From an uncultured Clostridia bacterium (GTDB taxonomy: Bacteria; Bacillota; Clostridia; Lachnospirales; CAG-274): a stretch of DNA of 64,000 nucleotides. This document shows, one piece after another, positions 19,745 to 28,726 of this stretch. The notes beneath the pieces were generated by a model. The model searched no databases, was not told the DNA's origin, and saw nothing but the letters and a program-made list of their open reading frames with translations. The first letter of the stretch is position 1, and each line of letters starts with the position of its first letter. The DNA lies in assembly GCA_944384195.1 (NCBI GenBank), contig CALWSK010000001.1:248001-312000 (forward strand), given 5' to 3'. Both the position numbers and the translations under genes were made by a program.

Positions 19745-20024
19745 TATTAAAAAATTCTTTCTTTTTATCTAAATTACTAACAAATATTAAAACCTGTGCT
19801 ACAACTTCATACAAATGCGGTGGAATGTTAAGTCCTAAATCTATTTTTTCAAGCTCTTCTACAAGTGCTTTATCCTCATATACAACAACATTATTTTCTT
19901 TAGCATTTTCTACTATTTTTTCTGCTACATATCCGCTACCTTTAGCCACAACCTTAGGTGCGTGCATAGATGTATTATATTTTATAGCAACAGCTTTTTT
20001 ATTTTTAAGATTTTCTTCTTTCAT
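19734..20024 (-). CDS. Orphan FlhB/EscU C-terminal-domain-like protein
   Basis: The 96-residue protein resembles the cytoplasmic C-terminal domain of FlhB/YscU, the substrate-specificity switch of flagellar and type III export. The match runs from AVAIKYN through APKVVAKGSGYVA to the ALVEEL and LGLNIPPHLYEVVA segments. The membrane part is missing, and so is the NPTH self-cleavage motif that normally comes just before the AVAxKY strand; here the residues are NLKNKK. Short proteins like this are common beside rnhB in Clostridia, even without flagella. It overlaps yraN by 11 bases and starts 12 bases after rnhB. Confidence 0.85.
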   Translation of the reverse strand: MKEENLKNKKAVAIKYNTSMHAPKVVAKGSGYVAEKIVENAKENNVVVYEDKALVEELEKIDLGLNIPPHLYEVVAQVLIFVSNLDKKKEFFNNGK

Positions 20025-20036
20025 AAAAACCAGTCC

Positions 20037-20798
20037 TTAAATAAAATTTTTAATAAAACTATTTCTATGTATCTCACAAGCCCCATATTTTTTAAGAGCT
20101 TCTATATGCTCTTTTGTGCCATATCCTTTATTTTCTTCAAACTTATATTCTGGATATATCTTTGCCATTTCTTTCATATATTCATCTCTAGTAACTTTAG
20201 CTATTATACTAGCACTAGCAACAGATATACTATTCTCATCTGCCTTATTCATATATAAATATGGTATATTAAGCTTTAAATCAAGAGCATCTATAATAAC
20301 AAAATCTGGCTTTATGCTAAGTTTTTCTATAGTTTTTTTCATAGATAGTTTAGTAGCTTCTAAAATATTTATATCATCTATAATATTGTTATCTTCCATA
20401 TTTATAGCAATAGCTAAGGCATTTTCCTTTATCTTATAGAATAATTCTTTTCTCTTTTTATCACTAAGCTTTTTACTATCATTTATATAAGGAATAGAAA
20501 AATCTTTAGGCAATATAACCCCAGCTGTTACTACTGGCCCTGCTAAAGGACCTCTTCCAACTTCATCAAGCCCTACTATATATTTATACCCTTTTTGATA
20601 GGCAAAATTTTCATATTTTTTCATCTGCTCTAGCCTTAGCATTTCTTTTTCATATGTCTTTATCTTATTTTTATAACTTTCTATAAGTTTTATAACACCT
20701 GCTCTATCATCATCTTTATATATATCTATTAATCTAGAAATATCTTTTATATCTGTTCGTAAAAACTCTTCTTTTATTTCTTTTAAAATTTTTTTCAT
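20037..20798 (-). CDS. rnhB: Ribonuclease HII
   Basis: RNase HII cuts RNA in RNA-DNA hybrids, including single ribonucleotides in DNA. The motif GLDEVGRGPLAGPVV supplies the first Asp/Glu pair (about residues 69-74 here), with further acidic ligands in VIIDALDL and the SIIAKVTRD region. An N-terminal extension of about 65 residues precedes the catalytic core, as in several Firmicutes. I chose the ATG at 20798, preceded by TAGGAT, giving 253 residues. An in-frame ATG exists at 20834, but it lies within the -10 box of the promoter at 20833-20861 and cannot be in that transcript. The gene heads the long run to guaA. Confidence 0.92.
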   Translation of the reverse strand: MKKILKEIKEEFLRTDIKDISRLIDIYKDDDRAGVIKLIESYKNKIKTYEKEMLRLEQMKKYENFAYQKGYKYIVGLDEVGRGPLAGPVVTAGVILPKDFSIPYINDSKKLSDKKRKELFYKIKENALAIAINMEDNNIIDDINILEATKLSMKKTIEKLSIKPDFVIIDALDLKLNIPYLYMNKADENSISVASASIIAKVTRDEYMKEMAKIYPEYKFEENKGYGTKEHIEALKKYGACEIHRNSFIKNFI

Positions 20799-20832
20799 AA
20801 GCTTTATCCTACCATTAGCCATTTTTACTAAC

Positions 20833-20861
20833 ATTATACAATAAATCTATTTCCCATTCAA
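20833..20861 (-). promoter_or_regulatory. Sigma-A promoter for the rnhB-to-guaA run
   Basis: TTGAAT (20856-20861) and TATAAT (20833-20838) on the minus strand are 17 bases apart. The -10 includes the first ATG of the rnhB frame, so it also decides the true start at 20798. Transcription should begin near 20826. Confidence 0.75.
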
Positions 20862-20966
20862 TAGCTAATATAATTTATACCACAACTTTTATATAGTATA
20901 TATTATAAACTTAAGCTTTGCAAGTTTTAATATAATTAAAATACATATATTTTATTAAAATATTTA

Positions 20967-21884
20967 TTATAAATATTTTTTAAAAAATATTTGAGCATTT
21001 TTATATACTATTTTTTCCATAACTTGTTTTCCAAACGCTTTTTCTATTCTATAAAATAAAGTATTATATCCACAAATATCAGAAATTTCTTCTGGCATCT
21101 TATCTATGCCATCAAAATCAGAACCAAGACAAAGTATATCTTCCCCTACAATTCTTCCCATATAGTCTATATGTCTTAATATATCATCTATACAAGCTAC
21201 TTTATTATTAGTCAAAAAATTAGGATATAAATTAATTCCTATAAGCCCTCTTATATCTCTAATAGCCTTTAACTGCTCATCTTTTAAGTTTCTTACACTA
21301 TTACAAATAGTATAAGAATTAGAATGACTAGCTATAAATGGAGCTTTAGCAATATTATATAAATCCCAAAATCCCGCTTCATTTAGATGAGATACATCTA
21401 TTATTATATTTTTTTCTTGCATCTTTTTTATAGCTTCTTTTCCAAAAGGCTTTAATCCAAGCTTTCTATCTTCTAAAGCTCCATATCCTAGCAAGTTTTC
21501 ATAGTTCCAGCAAAGCCCCATAATTTTTACTCCTCTTGAGTAAAAATAATCTATATTATCTAAATTATCTTCTATACTCTCAAGGCCTTCTAAGGATAAT
21601 ATAGCACCTAGCTTTCCATCTTCTATACTTTTTATATTTTGAATTTTTTTTATATAATTTTTATTTTTTTCTATTTCTTCATCAAAAAAATCTAATATTA
21701 ACTTAGTATTATTAAATGCATCTTTTTTATACTTATCCAAAAGCCAAATTGCAAAAACTTGTATAGAATTTTTAAAGCTATTTAATCTCTTAATATCTAT
21801 ATTTATATCATTTTCATATAATTCTTTTCTCTCTTCAAAACATCTAGTAATAGTATCGCAATGTAAATCTATAAATTTATACAT
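20967..21884 (-). CDS. Membrane-dipeptidase-type peptidase, family M19
   Basis: A 305-residue zinc dipeptidase of the renal dipeptidase family, which cleaves dipeptides and often D-amino acid-containing ones. The metal ligands are visible: HCD at residues 8-10 (HxD), the bridging Glu in SLEGLES near 115, HS in ASHSNS near 195 and the Asp of LGSDFDGI near 265. There is no signal peptide or lipid anchor, so it should act in the cytoplasm. It stands alone between the rnhB promoter and a divergent DUF1540 gene. The start has a weak GGGAAAA site. No clear terminator follows. Confidence 0.92.
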   Translation of the reverse strand: MYKFIDLHCDTITRCFEERKELYENDINIDIKRLNSFKNSIQVFAIWLLDKYKKDAFNNTKLILDFFDEEIEKNKNYIKKIQNIKSIEDGKLGAILSLEGLESIEDNLDNIDYFYSRGVKIMGLCWNYENLLGYGALEDRKLGLKPFGKEAIKKMQEKNIIIDVSHLNEAGFWDLYNIAKAPFIASHSNSYTICNSVRNLKDEQLKAIRDIRGLIGINLYPNFLTNNKVACIDDILRHIDYMGRIVGEDILCLGSDFDGIDKMPEEISDICGYNTLFYRIEKAFGKQVMEKIVYKNAQIFFKKYL

Positions 21885-21950
21885 AAATTTTCCCTTTCTA
21901 TATGAATATTTTTTTATATCTTGTAAATAATATTCTTAGGAGGTGATATT

Positions 21951-22109
21951 ATGTCTAAGGCAAATGATTCTATCAAATGTTCAATTTCTAATTGTAAACA
22001 TTTTCACAACTCAAATAGTTGTAAGCTAGACTCTATCTCTATCGGTGGAGATGCAAATTCTAGTCATTCTAAATATACACAATGTACAAGCTTCCAAGTT
22101 GATAAATAG
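21951..22109 (+). CDS. DUF1540 small cysteine-rich protein
   Basis: A 52-residue protein with the DUF1540 layout: IKCSISNCKHF, then CKLDSISIGG, then a Ser-rich turn and YTQCTSFQ. Its four cysteines (residues 10, 15, 24 and 45) are spaced as in that family and probably bind a metal. The ATG at 21951 follows a perfect AGGAGGTGAT ribosome site, and a strong terminator sits 53 bases after the stop, so it is its own short transcription unit, divergent from the M19 dipeptidase. The role of the family is unknown, though such proteins are typical of spore formers. It is too short for many gene finders. Confidence 0.85.
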   Translation: MSKANDSIKCSISNCKHFHNSNSCKLDSISIGGDANSSHSKYTQCTSFQVDK

Positions 22110-22161
22110 ATAAATGAATAATTTAAGCTTTATAAAGCATATTTATGTTAGATAAAGCTTT

Positions 22162-22189
22162 AGACTGTAGCCAAGCTACAGTCTTTTTT
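22162..22189 (+). terminator. Terminator of the DUF1540 gene
   Basis: A perfect 9-bp stem (AGACTGTAG at 22162-22170 with CTACAGTCT at 22176-22184) and a 5-nt loop are followed by a run of Ts. The T-run overlaps the stop codon of the convergent DUF445 gene. Confidence 0.85.
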
Positions 22190-23600
22190 ATCTTAGCAAT
22201 ACTGGTATAAGCCCTATTATAAATCCTAAAACTCCACCTATAAATGTAATTGCTTTTAACTCTTTTTTAGCCACATTTAATATTATTTCTTCTATAGTAT
22301 TCATATCAAAGCTATTTATCTTTTCTTCTACAATATTCTTTACATCTATAACATTTATAAAATTATCCCCTTGTTTATCTATAGCCTTATCTATATATCC
22401 TATTATCTTATCCTTGTTTTTTTCTAAATCTATATTTTGTAAAATATTATTTATTTTAAAATTTAAAATATAGGCTTGTCTATCTAATATATAAGATTTT
22501 ATCATAATATATATTTTTTTAGATATAATATCTTTTATATTTTTTTCTAAAAAGTTTGTTAACTTAATTTTAAATTTTTCTATATTTTTATCAAAAATAT
22601 CTTGAAAATCTTTATTATTTACTATTTTTTCTATATAAAATTTTATATTTTCTTCTTTTATTTTATCTTCTATTATTTCTTTAGTTTTTTCTGGTATTTT
22701 ATTATATATTTCTAAAAAACTTCTATTTTGATATATAGACAATTTTTCAAAAATTTTAAGCCCTATTACAGTTTGATTTTCAATATTTCTTATATAAGAT
22801 AACAAGCTGTTTCTTATACTTATATATATTTTATCTGTATTTACGAAAAGTCCTGCAAAAGCTCCTATATTGTCTTCTACTACATTTTTTACAAGCTCAC
22901 TTAATCTTTGATTTATATTATCATTATTTTCTAGCTCATCAGAAATATAATTACAAAGTTTAGGTACATTTTCAAATATAGTTATTTTTAATTCTGATAA
23001 ATTTTTTTCGCTTATAAAATCAGATATTTTCTTATCTTTTATTTTATCTATATTATTGTCTTTAAATATTTCAAGTAATGCTTTTTCTAATATTTCCTTT
23101 ATATAAATGTTTCTTTCTTTATTATCTAAAATTTCAAATATTTTTTCTAATATTATATTACAAATATAATCTTGATTTTTTTTATTATAAACAATATCTT
23201 TTATATTTTTTAATATATAACTTCTAGCTCTATTTATTTTCTTATTTTTATCTTGCTTATAAATAAGCTCTAATATTTCATCTAAAGTAAAATCATTTTG
23301 TTTAAAAGCTATCATTTGATTATTTAAAAATTTATAAATTTTTTCTTCATTTTCATAAGTAAATATATTCTGTTTTAAAGTATCTTTATTTAATATTTTA
23401 TCCTCCAAAACATTTGCTATCTTCCCTGCTATTTTTTCCTTTTCCTTAGGTATTAGGCCTGGAGTTAGAGGCAATTTAATTTTGCCTATATACTTAGCTT
23501 CGTGCGGAAGAAAAAGCATCTTTATAGCAAGCCAGTTAGTAAAATATCCTATCACACCACCAAGTAAAGGACTTCCTAAAGAATACAAAATATCATTCAT
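22188..23600 (-). CDS. DUF445 family membrane protein
   Basis: A 470-residue protein of the DUF445/YheB family. The N-terminus has a short membrane-associated segment (GSPLLGGVIGYFTNWLAIKMLF) containing the family's conserved G-x-G-Y-x-T-N-x-A-I-K-M-L-F pattern and the LPLTPGLIP motif near residue 45. The long middle is helical and Lys/Ile/Asn-rich, and the C-terminus ends in a hydrophobic GGVLGFIIGLIPVLL segment. The function of the family is unknown; Bacillus members are linked to the spore or cell envelope. It follows hemL with a hairpin in the 52-base gap, so it may be at the end of the hem transcript. AGGAGGTATTT precedes the start. Confidence 0.88.
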   Translation of the reverse strand: MNDILYSLGSPLLGGVIGYFTNWLAIKMLFLPHEAKYIGKIKLPLTPGLIPKEKEKIAGKIANVLEDKILNKDTLKQNIFTYENEEKIYKFLNNQMIAFKQNDFTLDEILELIYKQDKNKKINRARSYILKNIKDIVYNKKNQDYICNIILEKIFEILDNKERNIYIKEILEKALLEIFKDNNIDKIKDKKISDFISEKNLSELKITIFENVPKLCNYISDELENNDNINQRLSELVKNVVEDNIGAFAGLFVNTDKIYISIRNSLLSYIRNIENQTVIGLKIFEKLSIYQNRSFLEIYNKIPEKTKEIIEDKIKEENIKFYIEKIVNNKDFQDIFDKNIEKFKIKLTNFLEKNIKDIISKKIYIMIKSYILDRQAYILNFKINNILQNIDLEKNKDKIIGYIDKAIDKQGDNFINVIDVKNIVEEKINSFDMNTIEEIILNVAKKELKAITFIGGVLGFIIGLIPVLLR

Positions 23601-23621
23601 AAATACCTCCTATAAGCAAAA

Positions 23622-23645
23622 CCCATCTACAAAAATGTAAATGGG
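23622..23645 (-). terminator. Possible hairpin terminator after hemL
   Basis: CCCAT and ATGGG arms plus an inner TACA/TGTA pairing with one mismatch form a stem loop 7 bases after the hemL stop; on the minus strand it is followed by only TTTTG, so it may be a partial terminator. Confidence 0.45.
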
Positions 23646-23652
23646 CAAATTT

Positions 23653-24912
23653 TTACAAGCTATTTTCTATAATATCAAGAGTTTTATCTACTATTTCTTT
23701 ACTATGTGCATTTGATATAAACATAGCCTCAAATTGAGATGGCGCAATATATACTCCTTTTTCTAGCATATTTTTAAAGTATATAGAGTATTTATTAACA
23801 TCTGATTTTTTAGCTTGTTCATAGTTATAAATAGTTTCATTTGTAAAGAATATATTTCCTAAAGAACCTATATAATTTACAGTATAATCTAAATTTTTTC
23901 TTTTTAATATTTCTTTTATATTTTCAAACATATACTTACTCATATTATTTATATTTTCGTATATTTCTTTATTTTCTTTTAATATCTTAAGTTGTGTAAG
24001 CCCTGCTGTCATAGCAATAGGATTACCGCTTAAAGTACCTGCTTGATATACTGGTCCATTTGGAGCTATCATATCCATTATTTCTTTTTTACCACCATAA
24101 GCTCCAACTGGCATACCGGCTCCTATTATTTTACCATAAGTTACTAAATCTGGTTTTATTCCAAAATATTCAGATGCTCCCCCAAAACTAAGTCTAAACC
24201 CTGTAATAACTTCATCAAATATAAGAAGCGTATTATTTTCATCACAAAGCTTTCTAAGGCTTTGTAAGTAATCTTCTTTAGGAAGAACAACTCCCATATT
24301 AGCTGCTACTGGCTCTAATATAACGCAAGCTATTTCCCCCTTATATGTATCAAAGGCTTTTTCTAAGCTCTTAATATCATTATAAGGTAAGCTTATAGTA
24401 TCTTTAGCACAATTTTTAGCAACTCCACTACTATCTGGCATTCCATCTGTCATAAGCCCAGAACCTGCTTTTATAAGCATAGAATCACTATGTCCGTGAT
24501 AACAGCCATCAAATTTAATTATTTTATCTTTCCCAGTATATCCTCTAGCAAGTCTTATAGCACTCATTACTGCTTCAGTACCAGAGTTTACCATTCTTAT
24601 TTTATCTACTGCCTCTACATTTTCACAAATAAACTCGGCTATATCCACCTCAAGCTTAGTAGCCGCTCCATAGCTTAGCCCATTTTCACAAGCTTTTATT
24701 ACTGCTTCTCTTATGCTTTTATTATTATGCCCAAGTATCATAGGCCCCCAAGAACATATATAGTCTATATATTCTTTTCCATTTATATCATATATATATG
24801 CACTATCTGCTTTTTCTATAAAAATAGGTTCTAATCCTACAGATTTAAACGCTCTAACCGGACTATTAACTCCCCCTGGGATATAAAGGTTAGCTTTTTC
24901 AAAAATATTCAT
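23653..24912 (-). CDS. hemL: Glutamate-1-semialdehyde 2,1-aminomutase
   Basis: HemL is the PLP enzyme that turns glutamate-1-semialdehyde into 5-aminolevulinate, the second step of the C5 tetrapyrrole route. Motifs: NSPVRAF near the N-terminus, MVNSGTEAVMSAIRLAR (PLP phosphate contacts), DEVITGFR, and the PLP-lysine in TYGKIIGAGMP. I set the start at the ATG at 24912 because a GGGAGGA site lies just upstream and the protein then begins MNIFEKANLY, the usual N-terminus; an ATG at 24939 would overlap hemB and lacks a good site. It is the sixth gene after addB-hemA in the cluster. Confidence 0.96.
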   Translation of the reverse strand: MNIFEKANLYIPGGVNSPVRAFKSVGLEPIFIEKADSAYIYDINGKEYIDYICSWGPMILGHNNKSIREAVIKACENGLSYGAATKLEVDIAEFICENVEAVDKIRMVNSGTEAVMSAIRLARGYTGKDKIIKFDGCYHGHSDSMLIKAGSGLMTDGMPDSSGVAKNCAKDTISLPYNDIKSLEKAFDTYKGEIACVILEPVAANMGVVLPKEDYLQSLRKLCDENNTLLIFDEVITGFRLSFGGASEYFGIKPDLVTYGKIIGAGMPVGAYGGKKEIMDMIAPNGPVYQAGTLSGNPIAMTAGLTQLKILKENKEIYENINNMSKYMFENIKEILKRKNLDYTVNYIGSLGNIFFTNETIYNYEQAKKSDVNKYSIYFKNMLEKGVYIAPSQFEAMFISNAHSKEIVDKTLDIIENSL

Positions 24913-24922
24913 ATTTTCCTCC

Positions 24923-25900
24923 CTATAATTTGCCTTCATTTATAAACCTTGCTAAATCTTTTGCAAAATATGTTATAAGTATATCCGCTCCTGCTCTATA
25001 TATACTTGTAGTAGTTTCTATTATCATTTTTTCTTCATCTATCAAATTATTTGCTCCGGCAAGCTTTATCATAGAATATTCTCCGCTTACGCTATATGCA
25101 CATACGGGAAGTTTTATATTCTCTCTTATATCTCTTATTATATCAAGATAACTAAGCGCCGGCTTAACCATAATTATATCTGCTCCTTCTTCTACATCAT
25201 AAAGAGCCTCTTTTATAGCCTCATTTCTATTTCTAAAATCCATCTGATATGTCTTTCTATCTCCAAAAGATGGAGCAGAATTTGCCGCTTCTCTAAATGG
25301 TCCATAAAATGAAGATGCATATTTTACGGCATAGCTCATAATAGGAGTATTTATATATCCATTGCTATCTAAAGTATTTCTTATAGCCTCTACTCTATTA
25401 TCCATCATATCAGAAGGAGCTACTATATCTGCTCCGGCTTCTACGTGGCTTAACGCTATCTTAGATAAGATTTTTATAGTTTTATCATTATCTACCACAT
25501 TATTTTTATCTAAAATTCCACAATGTCCGTGACTTGTATATTCACACATACAAACATCAGTAATAATAGTAATATCTTTAAATCTTTGTTTTATAGCTCT
25601 TGTTGCTCTTTGTATAATACCATCTTCTACATAAGCTCCTGTTCCTACGCAATCTTTTTCTTTAGGTATACCAAATAAAATAATCTTATCTATATCAAGC
25701 TTTAAAAGAGTTTCTATTTCGTCATATACCCTATCTATGCTATATCTGTATTGCATAGGCATAGCTTTTATTTCTTCTTTTATATTTTCTCCTTCTTCTA
25801 TAAAGATAGGATAAATTAAAGAAGACTTTTTAATCTTAGTTTCACAAACTAAATCTCTTATACTTTGAGTTTGTCTAAGTCTTCTGCCTCTATTTATCAT
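24923..25900 (-). CDS. hemB: Delta-aminolevulinate dehydratase (porphobilinogen synthase)
   Basis: HemB joins two 5-aminolevulinate molecules into porphobilinogen. The 325-residue TIM barrel shows the zinc-site cysteines in DVCMCEYTSHGHCG (C117, C119, C127), so it should be a zinc-dependent type, and the active-site lysines in the SSFYGPFREAA region upstream and in MVKPALSYLD. Length is normal. The stop is 1 base before the cobA-hemD region on one side and 10 bases before hemL on the other, showing tight operon packing. Confidence 0.97.
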   Translation of the reverse strand: MINRGRRLRQTQSIRDLVCETKIKKSSLIYPIFIEEGENIKEEIKAMPMQYRYSIDRVYDEIETLLKLDIDKIILFGIPKEKDCVGTGAYVEDGIIQRATRAIKQRFKDITIITDVCMCEYTSHGHCGILDKNNVVDNDKTIKILSKIALSHVEAGADIVAPSDMMDNRVEAIRNTLDSNGYINTPIMSYAVKYASSFYGPFREAANSAPSFGDRKTYQMDFRNRNEAIKEALYDVEEGADIIMVKPALSYLDIIRDIRENIKLPVCAYSVSGEYSMIKLAGANNLIDEEKMIIETTTSIYRAGADILITYFAKDLARFINEGKL

Positions 25901-25901
25901 T

Positions 25902-27386
25902 TTATTCTCCTTTTGATACTTCTATAATTTTATCCATAAGACTATCTAAAGTAGCTTTTTCAGAAACAAATGTTTGCATATTATATATTTTAGCTTCAAA
26001 TTCTGTTTGTTTACCTATGCATACTGCTTTTATCTTGCTATAATCAACCTCTAGCTCTTTTGTAGATTCTACAAATCCCTTAACTGTAGATGCACTAGTA
26101 AATACAACTATATCATTGTAGTCTAATTCAAAATTTATAAAACTAGCTTTTTCATATATAGTTTTATAAATAGCTAAATCTTTTATATCTTTACCATTTA
26201 ACACTTCTAATATATCTTGATTTCCATCTTCCGCTCTAGCTATAAGTATCTTTTCACCATCTTTTATATGTTTTAATAGTTCATTTCCAAGCTCTTTTCC
26301 GCAATATTTCTCTGGCATAATATCACAAACTATACCTCTTTCCATAAGAGCAGTTTTAGTAGCATTACCAACTACCCCAAACTTACAATTAGCAAGGCTT
26401 CTTATATCTTTTTTAAAGTTTATAAAGTTTTCAAAAAATTGTTCCACACCTTTAGGACTAGTAAATACTATATAATCATAATTTAGATTTTCAAATACTT
26501 CTTTTATTTCCTGATTTATTATAGGTTTAGTTTTTATAGTAGGTAAATCTATAACTTCTGCTCCCTTTTCTCTTAACATGTTACATAATTTAAAATTTTT
26601 ATCTCTAGGACGTGTTACTATTACCCTAGTTTTAGATAAAATCATATTTTTTCTAAAATCAAATTCATCTGCTAAAGAGCAAACTTTCCCTACTATTATT
26701 ATACCTGGAGTTTTTGCATTCTCCTCTAAAGATTTTTCATAGATATTCTCTAAAGTACCGCTTATTCTTCTTTGTTTAGCAGTAGTGCCTTTCTCCAAAA
26801 TACATACTGGCATATTTTTATCCATACCAGCTTCTGTAAGTCCATCTACTATAGTTTTTAAAGCTCTTATACTCATAAGAAAAACTAAAGTACCATTAAG
26901 TCTTACAAGTGCCTGAAAATCTATTTTTGTTTCATTATTTTTATTATTCCCTGTTATTATATGTAAAGAGCTTGTAAAATCTCTATGTGTAACGGGTATT
27001 CCATTATATGTAGGAACAGATATAGCAGAAGTTATACCATTTATAACCTCAAATTCTACGTCATTTTCTACTAAAAGCTCTAACTCCTCTGCTCCTCTAC
27101 CAAATAAAAATGGGTCACCCCCTTTTAATCTAACTACAGTCTTTCCATTAAGAGCACTATCTAATATAAGCTTATTTATTTCTTCTTGAGGCATAGTATG
27201 ATTATCTGCCTTTTTGCCAACATCTACAAGCTCTGCTCCATCTTTAGCTAGGTTTACTATACTATGAGAAACAAGCCTATCATATAGTATAATATCTGCC
27301 TTTTCTATAGCATCTTTACCTTTTAATGTTAAAAGTCCAAAATCTGATGGTCCTGCTCCTACAAGATAAACTTTCCCTTTTTTCAT
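25902..27386 (-). CDS. cobA-hemD: Uroporphyrinogen-III C-methyltransferase / uroporphyrinogen-III synthase fusion
   Basis: A 494-residue two-domain enzyme. Residues about 1-245 form the SAM-dependent uroporphyrinogen III methyltransferase (CobA/SUMT): VGAGPSDFGLLTLKG, the RLKGGDPFLFGRG motif near 83-95 and the PVTHRD segment. Residues about 250-494 form the uroporphyrinogen III synthase (HemD) with VIVTRP and YIVFTSPKGVEQFF. The fusion makes uroporphyrinogen III and commits it to precorrin-2, which points to cobalamin or siroheme rather than to heme. It overlaps hemC by 4 bases (ATGA). Confidence 0.96.
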   Translation of the reverse strand: MKKGKVYLVGAGPSDFGLLTLKGKDAIEKADIILYDRLVSHSIVNLAKDGAELVDVGKKADNHTMPQEEINKLILDSALNGKTVVRLKGGDPFLFGRGAEELELLVENDVEFEVINGITSAISVPTYNGIPVTHRDFTSSLHIITGNNKNNETKIDFQALVRLNGTLVFLMSIRALKTIVDGLTEAGMDKNMPVCILEKGTTAKQRRISGTLENIYEKSLEENAKTPGIIIVGKVCSLADEFDFRKNMILSKTRVIVTRPRDKNFKLCNMLREKGAEVIDLPTIKTKPIINQEIKEVFENLNYDYIVFTSPKGVEQFFENFINFKKDIRSLANCKFGVVGNATKTALMERGIVCDIMPEKYCGKELGNELLKHIKDGEKILIARAEDGNQDILEVLNGKDIKDLAIYKTIYEKASFINFELDYNDIVVFTSASTVKGFVESTKELEVDYSKIKAVCIGKQTEFEAKIYNMQTFVSEKATLDSLMDKIIEVSKGE

Positions 27387-28255
27387 TTTATCAACTCCTT
27401 AACTTTTTTTGCAAGCTCTATTCCTATCTTTTCAAAATCTTCTTTTTTAGAAGTCATCTTCTCTATTATATAATTATTATCATCTGCATAAAAACCGGTA
27501 AGGCTTATTTCATCTCCCTCTAAAATGGCATATGCACAAATAGGTAAAGAACAGCCTCCGTCTAGCTCTCTTACAAATGCTCTTTCGCATCTTGCTTCAT
27601 ATTCTGCTTTTTTATTATTTAGTTCTTTTATAAAAGGATATTCTTGTCCCTTTTTCCCTTGCACTGCTATAATACCTTGTCCACAAGCTGGTATAATCTC
27701 CTCACTAGAAAATATCTTAAATATTCTATCTTCAAGTCCTAGTCTTTTTATTCCAGCATAAGCAAGAACAAGTGCAGAATATTCCCCATTATCAAGTTTT
27801 TGTAATCTAGTTTGCAAATTCCCACGTACTGGCTTAAAATAACATTCTGGATATAATTTTTCTAATTGTAATACCCTTCTTTTACTACTAGAACCTATAG
27901 GTTTTGTTTTATCTATTTCCGTTTTACCTTTAGGCAATATAAGTACATCTAAAGGGTTTTCTCTTTCTAAATAAGCTAATATAGGCATATCTTCGTCTAT
28001 ATCCATAGGCATATCTTTTAAACTATGTACAGATATATCTGTTTTATTATCTATAAGGGCTTTATCTAGCTCCTTTAAAAATAAGCCTTTGCCTCCTATT
28101 TTATCTAATGTCTTATCTAGGATAATATCCCCTGTTGTTTTCATTGTAATAAGCTCTATATCTATATCTTTATGATTTTTAAGTATCTGCTCTATTACCA
28201 TATTAGACTGCTTAACTGCTAGCTTACTATCTCTGCTTCCTATTCTAAGCTTCAT
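27383..28255 (-). CDS. hemC: Hydroxymethylbilane synthase (porphobilinogen deaminase)
   Basis: HemC links four porphobilinogens into hydroxymethylbilane. The 290-residue protein has the N-terminal RIGSRDSKLAVKQ motif, the catalytic Asp region SVHSLKDMP, the arginine-rich RGNLQTRLQKL segment, and the cofactor-attachment Cys235 in LDGGCSLPICAYA. Everything expected is present. It overlaps cobA-hemD by 4 bases and the precorrin-2 dehydrogenase upstream by 11 bases, so translation is probably coupled through the cluster. Confidence 0.97.
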   Translation of the reverse strand: MKLRIGSRDSKLAVKQSNMVIEQILKNHKDIDIELITMKTTGDIILDKTLDKIGGKGLFLKELDKALIDNKTDISVHSLKDMPMDIDEDMPILAYLERENPLDVLILPKGKTEIDKTKPIGSSSKRRVLQLEKLYPECYFKPVRGNLQTRLQKLDNGEYSALVLAYAGIKRLGLEDRIFKIFSSEEIIPACGQGIIAVQGKKGQEYPFIKELNNKKAEYEARCERAFVRELDGGCSLPICAYAILEGDEISLTGFYADDNNYIIEKMTSKKEDFEKIGIELAKKVKELIK

Positions 28256-28724
28256 CTTTTTCCCTTTCTTGTTTAAAAAATTTTCTTATTTTATCACTTA
28301 TGTTTCTTACTAATTTATGATTACTCCCGTCTCCACAAACTCCTATGCTACAACCGTCTTGTTGTATAAAAGCTGGGAAAAAAAAGTCACATTTTTCTTT
28401 ATCACTAGCAATATTTACTATAATATTTTTTTCTCTACATTTTATATATATTTTATCATTTATGTTTTTATCGTTTGTTATAGCAAGAACTATGTTTGCA
28501 TTATATAAATATTCTTGTTTATATATATCTTTTATAATCTCTAGTCTATCACTTTCTATAGTATAAAATTCTTCTTTTATATTAGGAGCAACCAAAATAA
28601 TCTTACACCCTGTTTTAAGCAAAGTATTTACTCTCCTATAGGCTATATCACCTGCTCCAAATACAACTACTGTTTTATCAGATATATCAAAAAACATAGG
28701 AAAATACACTTTTTGCTCTTTCAT
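28245..28724 (-). CDS. Precorrin-2 dehydrogenase (short, single-domain siroheme enzyme)
   Basis: This 159-residue protein corresponds to the N-terminal NAD-binding domain of CysG/Met8: VVVFGAGDIAYRRVNTLL (residues about 19-36) binds NAD, ILVAPNI follows, and the conserved Asn/Asp-rich loop ANIVLAITNDKNIND and the CDFFFPAFIQQDG segment line the active site. It should oxidise precorrin-2 to sirohydrochlorin. The methyltransferase half is supplied by the neighbouring fusion gene. It may also chelate iron like Met8, but the short length leaves this open. It starts 2 bases after hemA and overlaps hemC. Confidence 0.9.
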   Translation of the reverse strand: MKEQKVYFPMFFDISDKTVVVFGAGDIAYRRVNTLLKTGCKIILVAPNIKEEFYTIESDRLEIIKDIYKQEYLYNANIVLAITNDKNINDKIYIKCREKNIIVNIASDKEKCDFFFPAFIQQDGCSIGVCGDGSNHKLVRNISDKIRKFFKQEREKDEA

Positions 28725-28726
28725 AA

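Noticed and set aside
23653..24939. hemL starting at 24939.
   Set aside because: That start overlaps hemB by 17 bases and lacks a site; the ATG at 24912 has GGGAGGA and gives the usual N-terminus.
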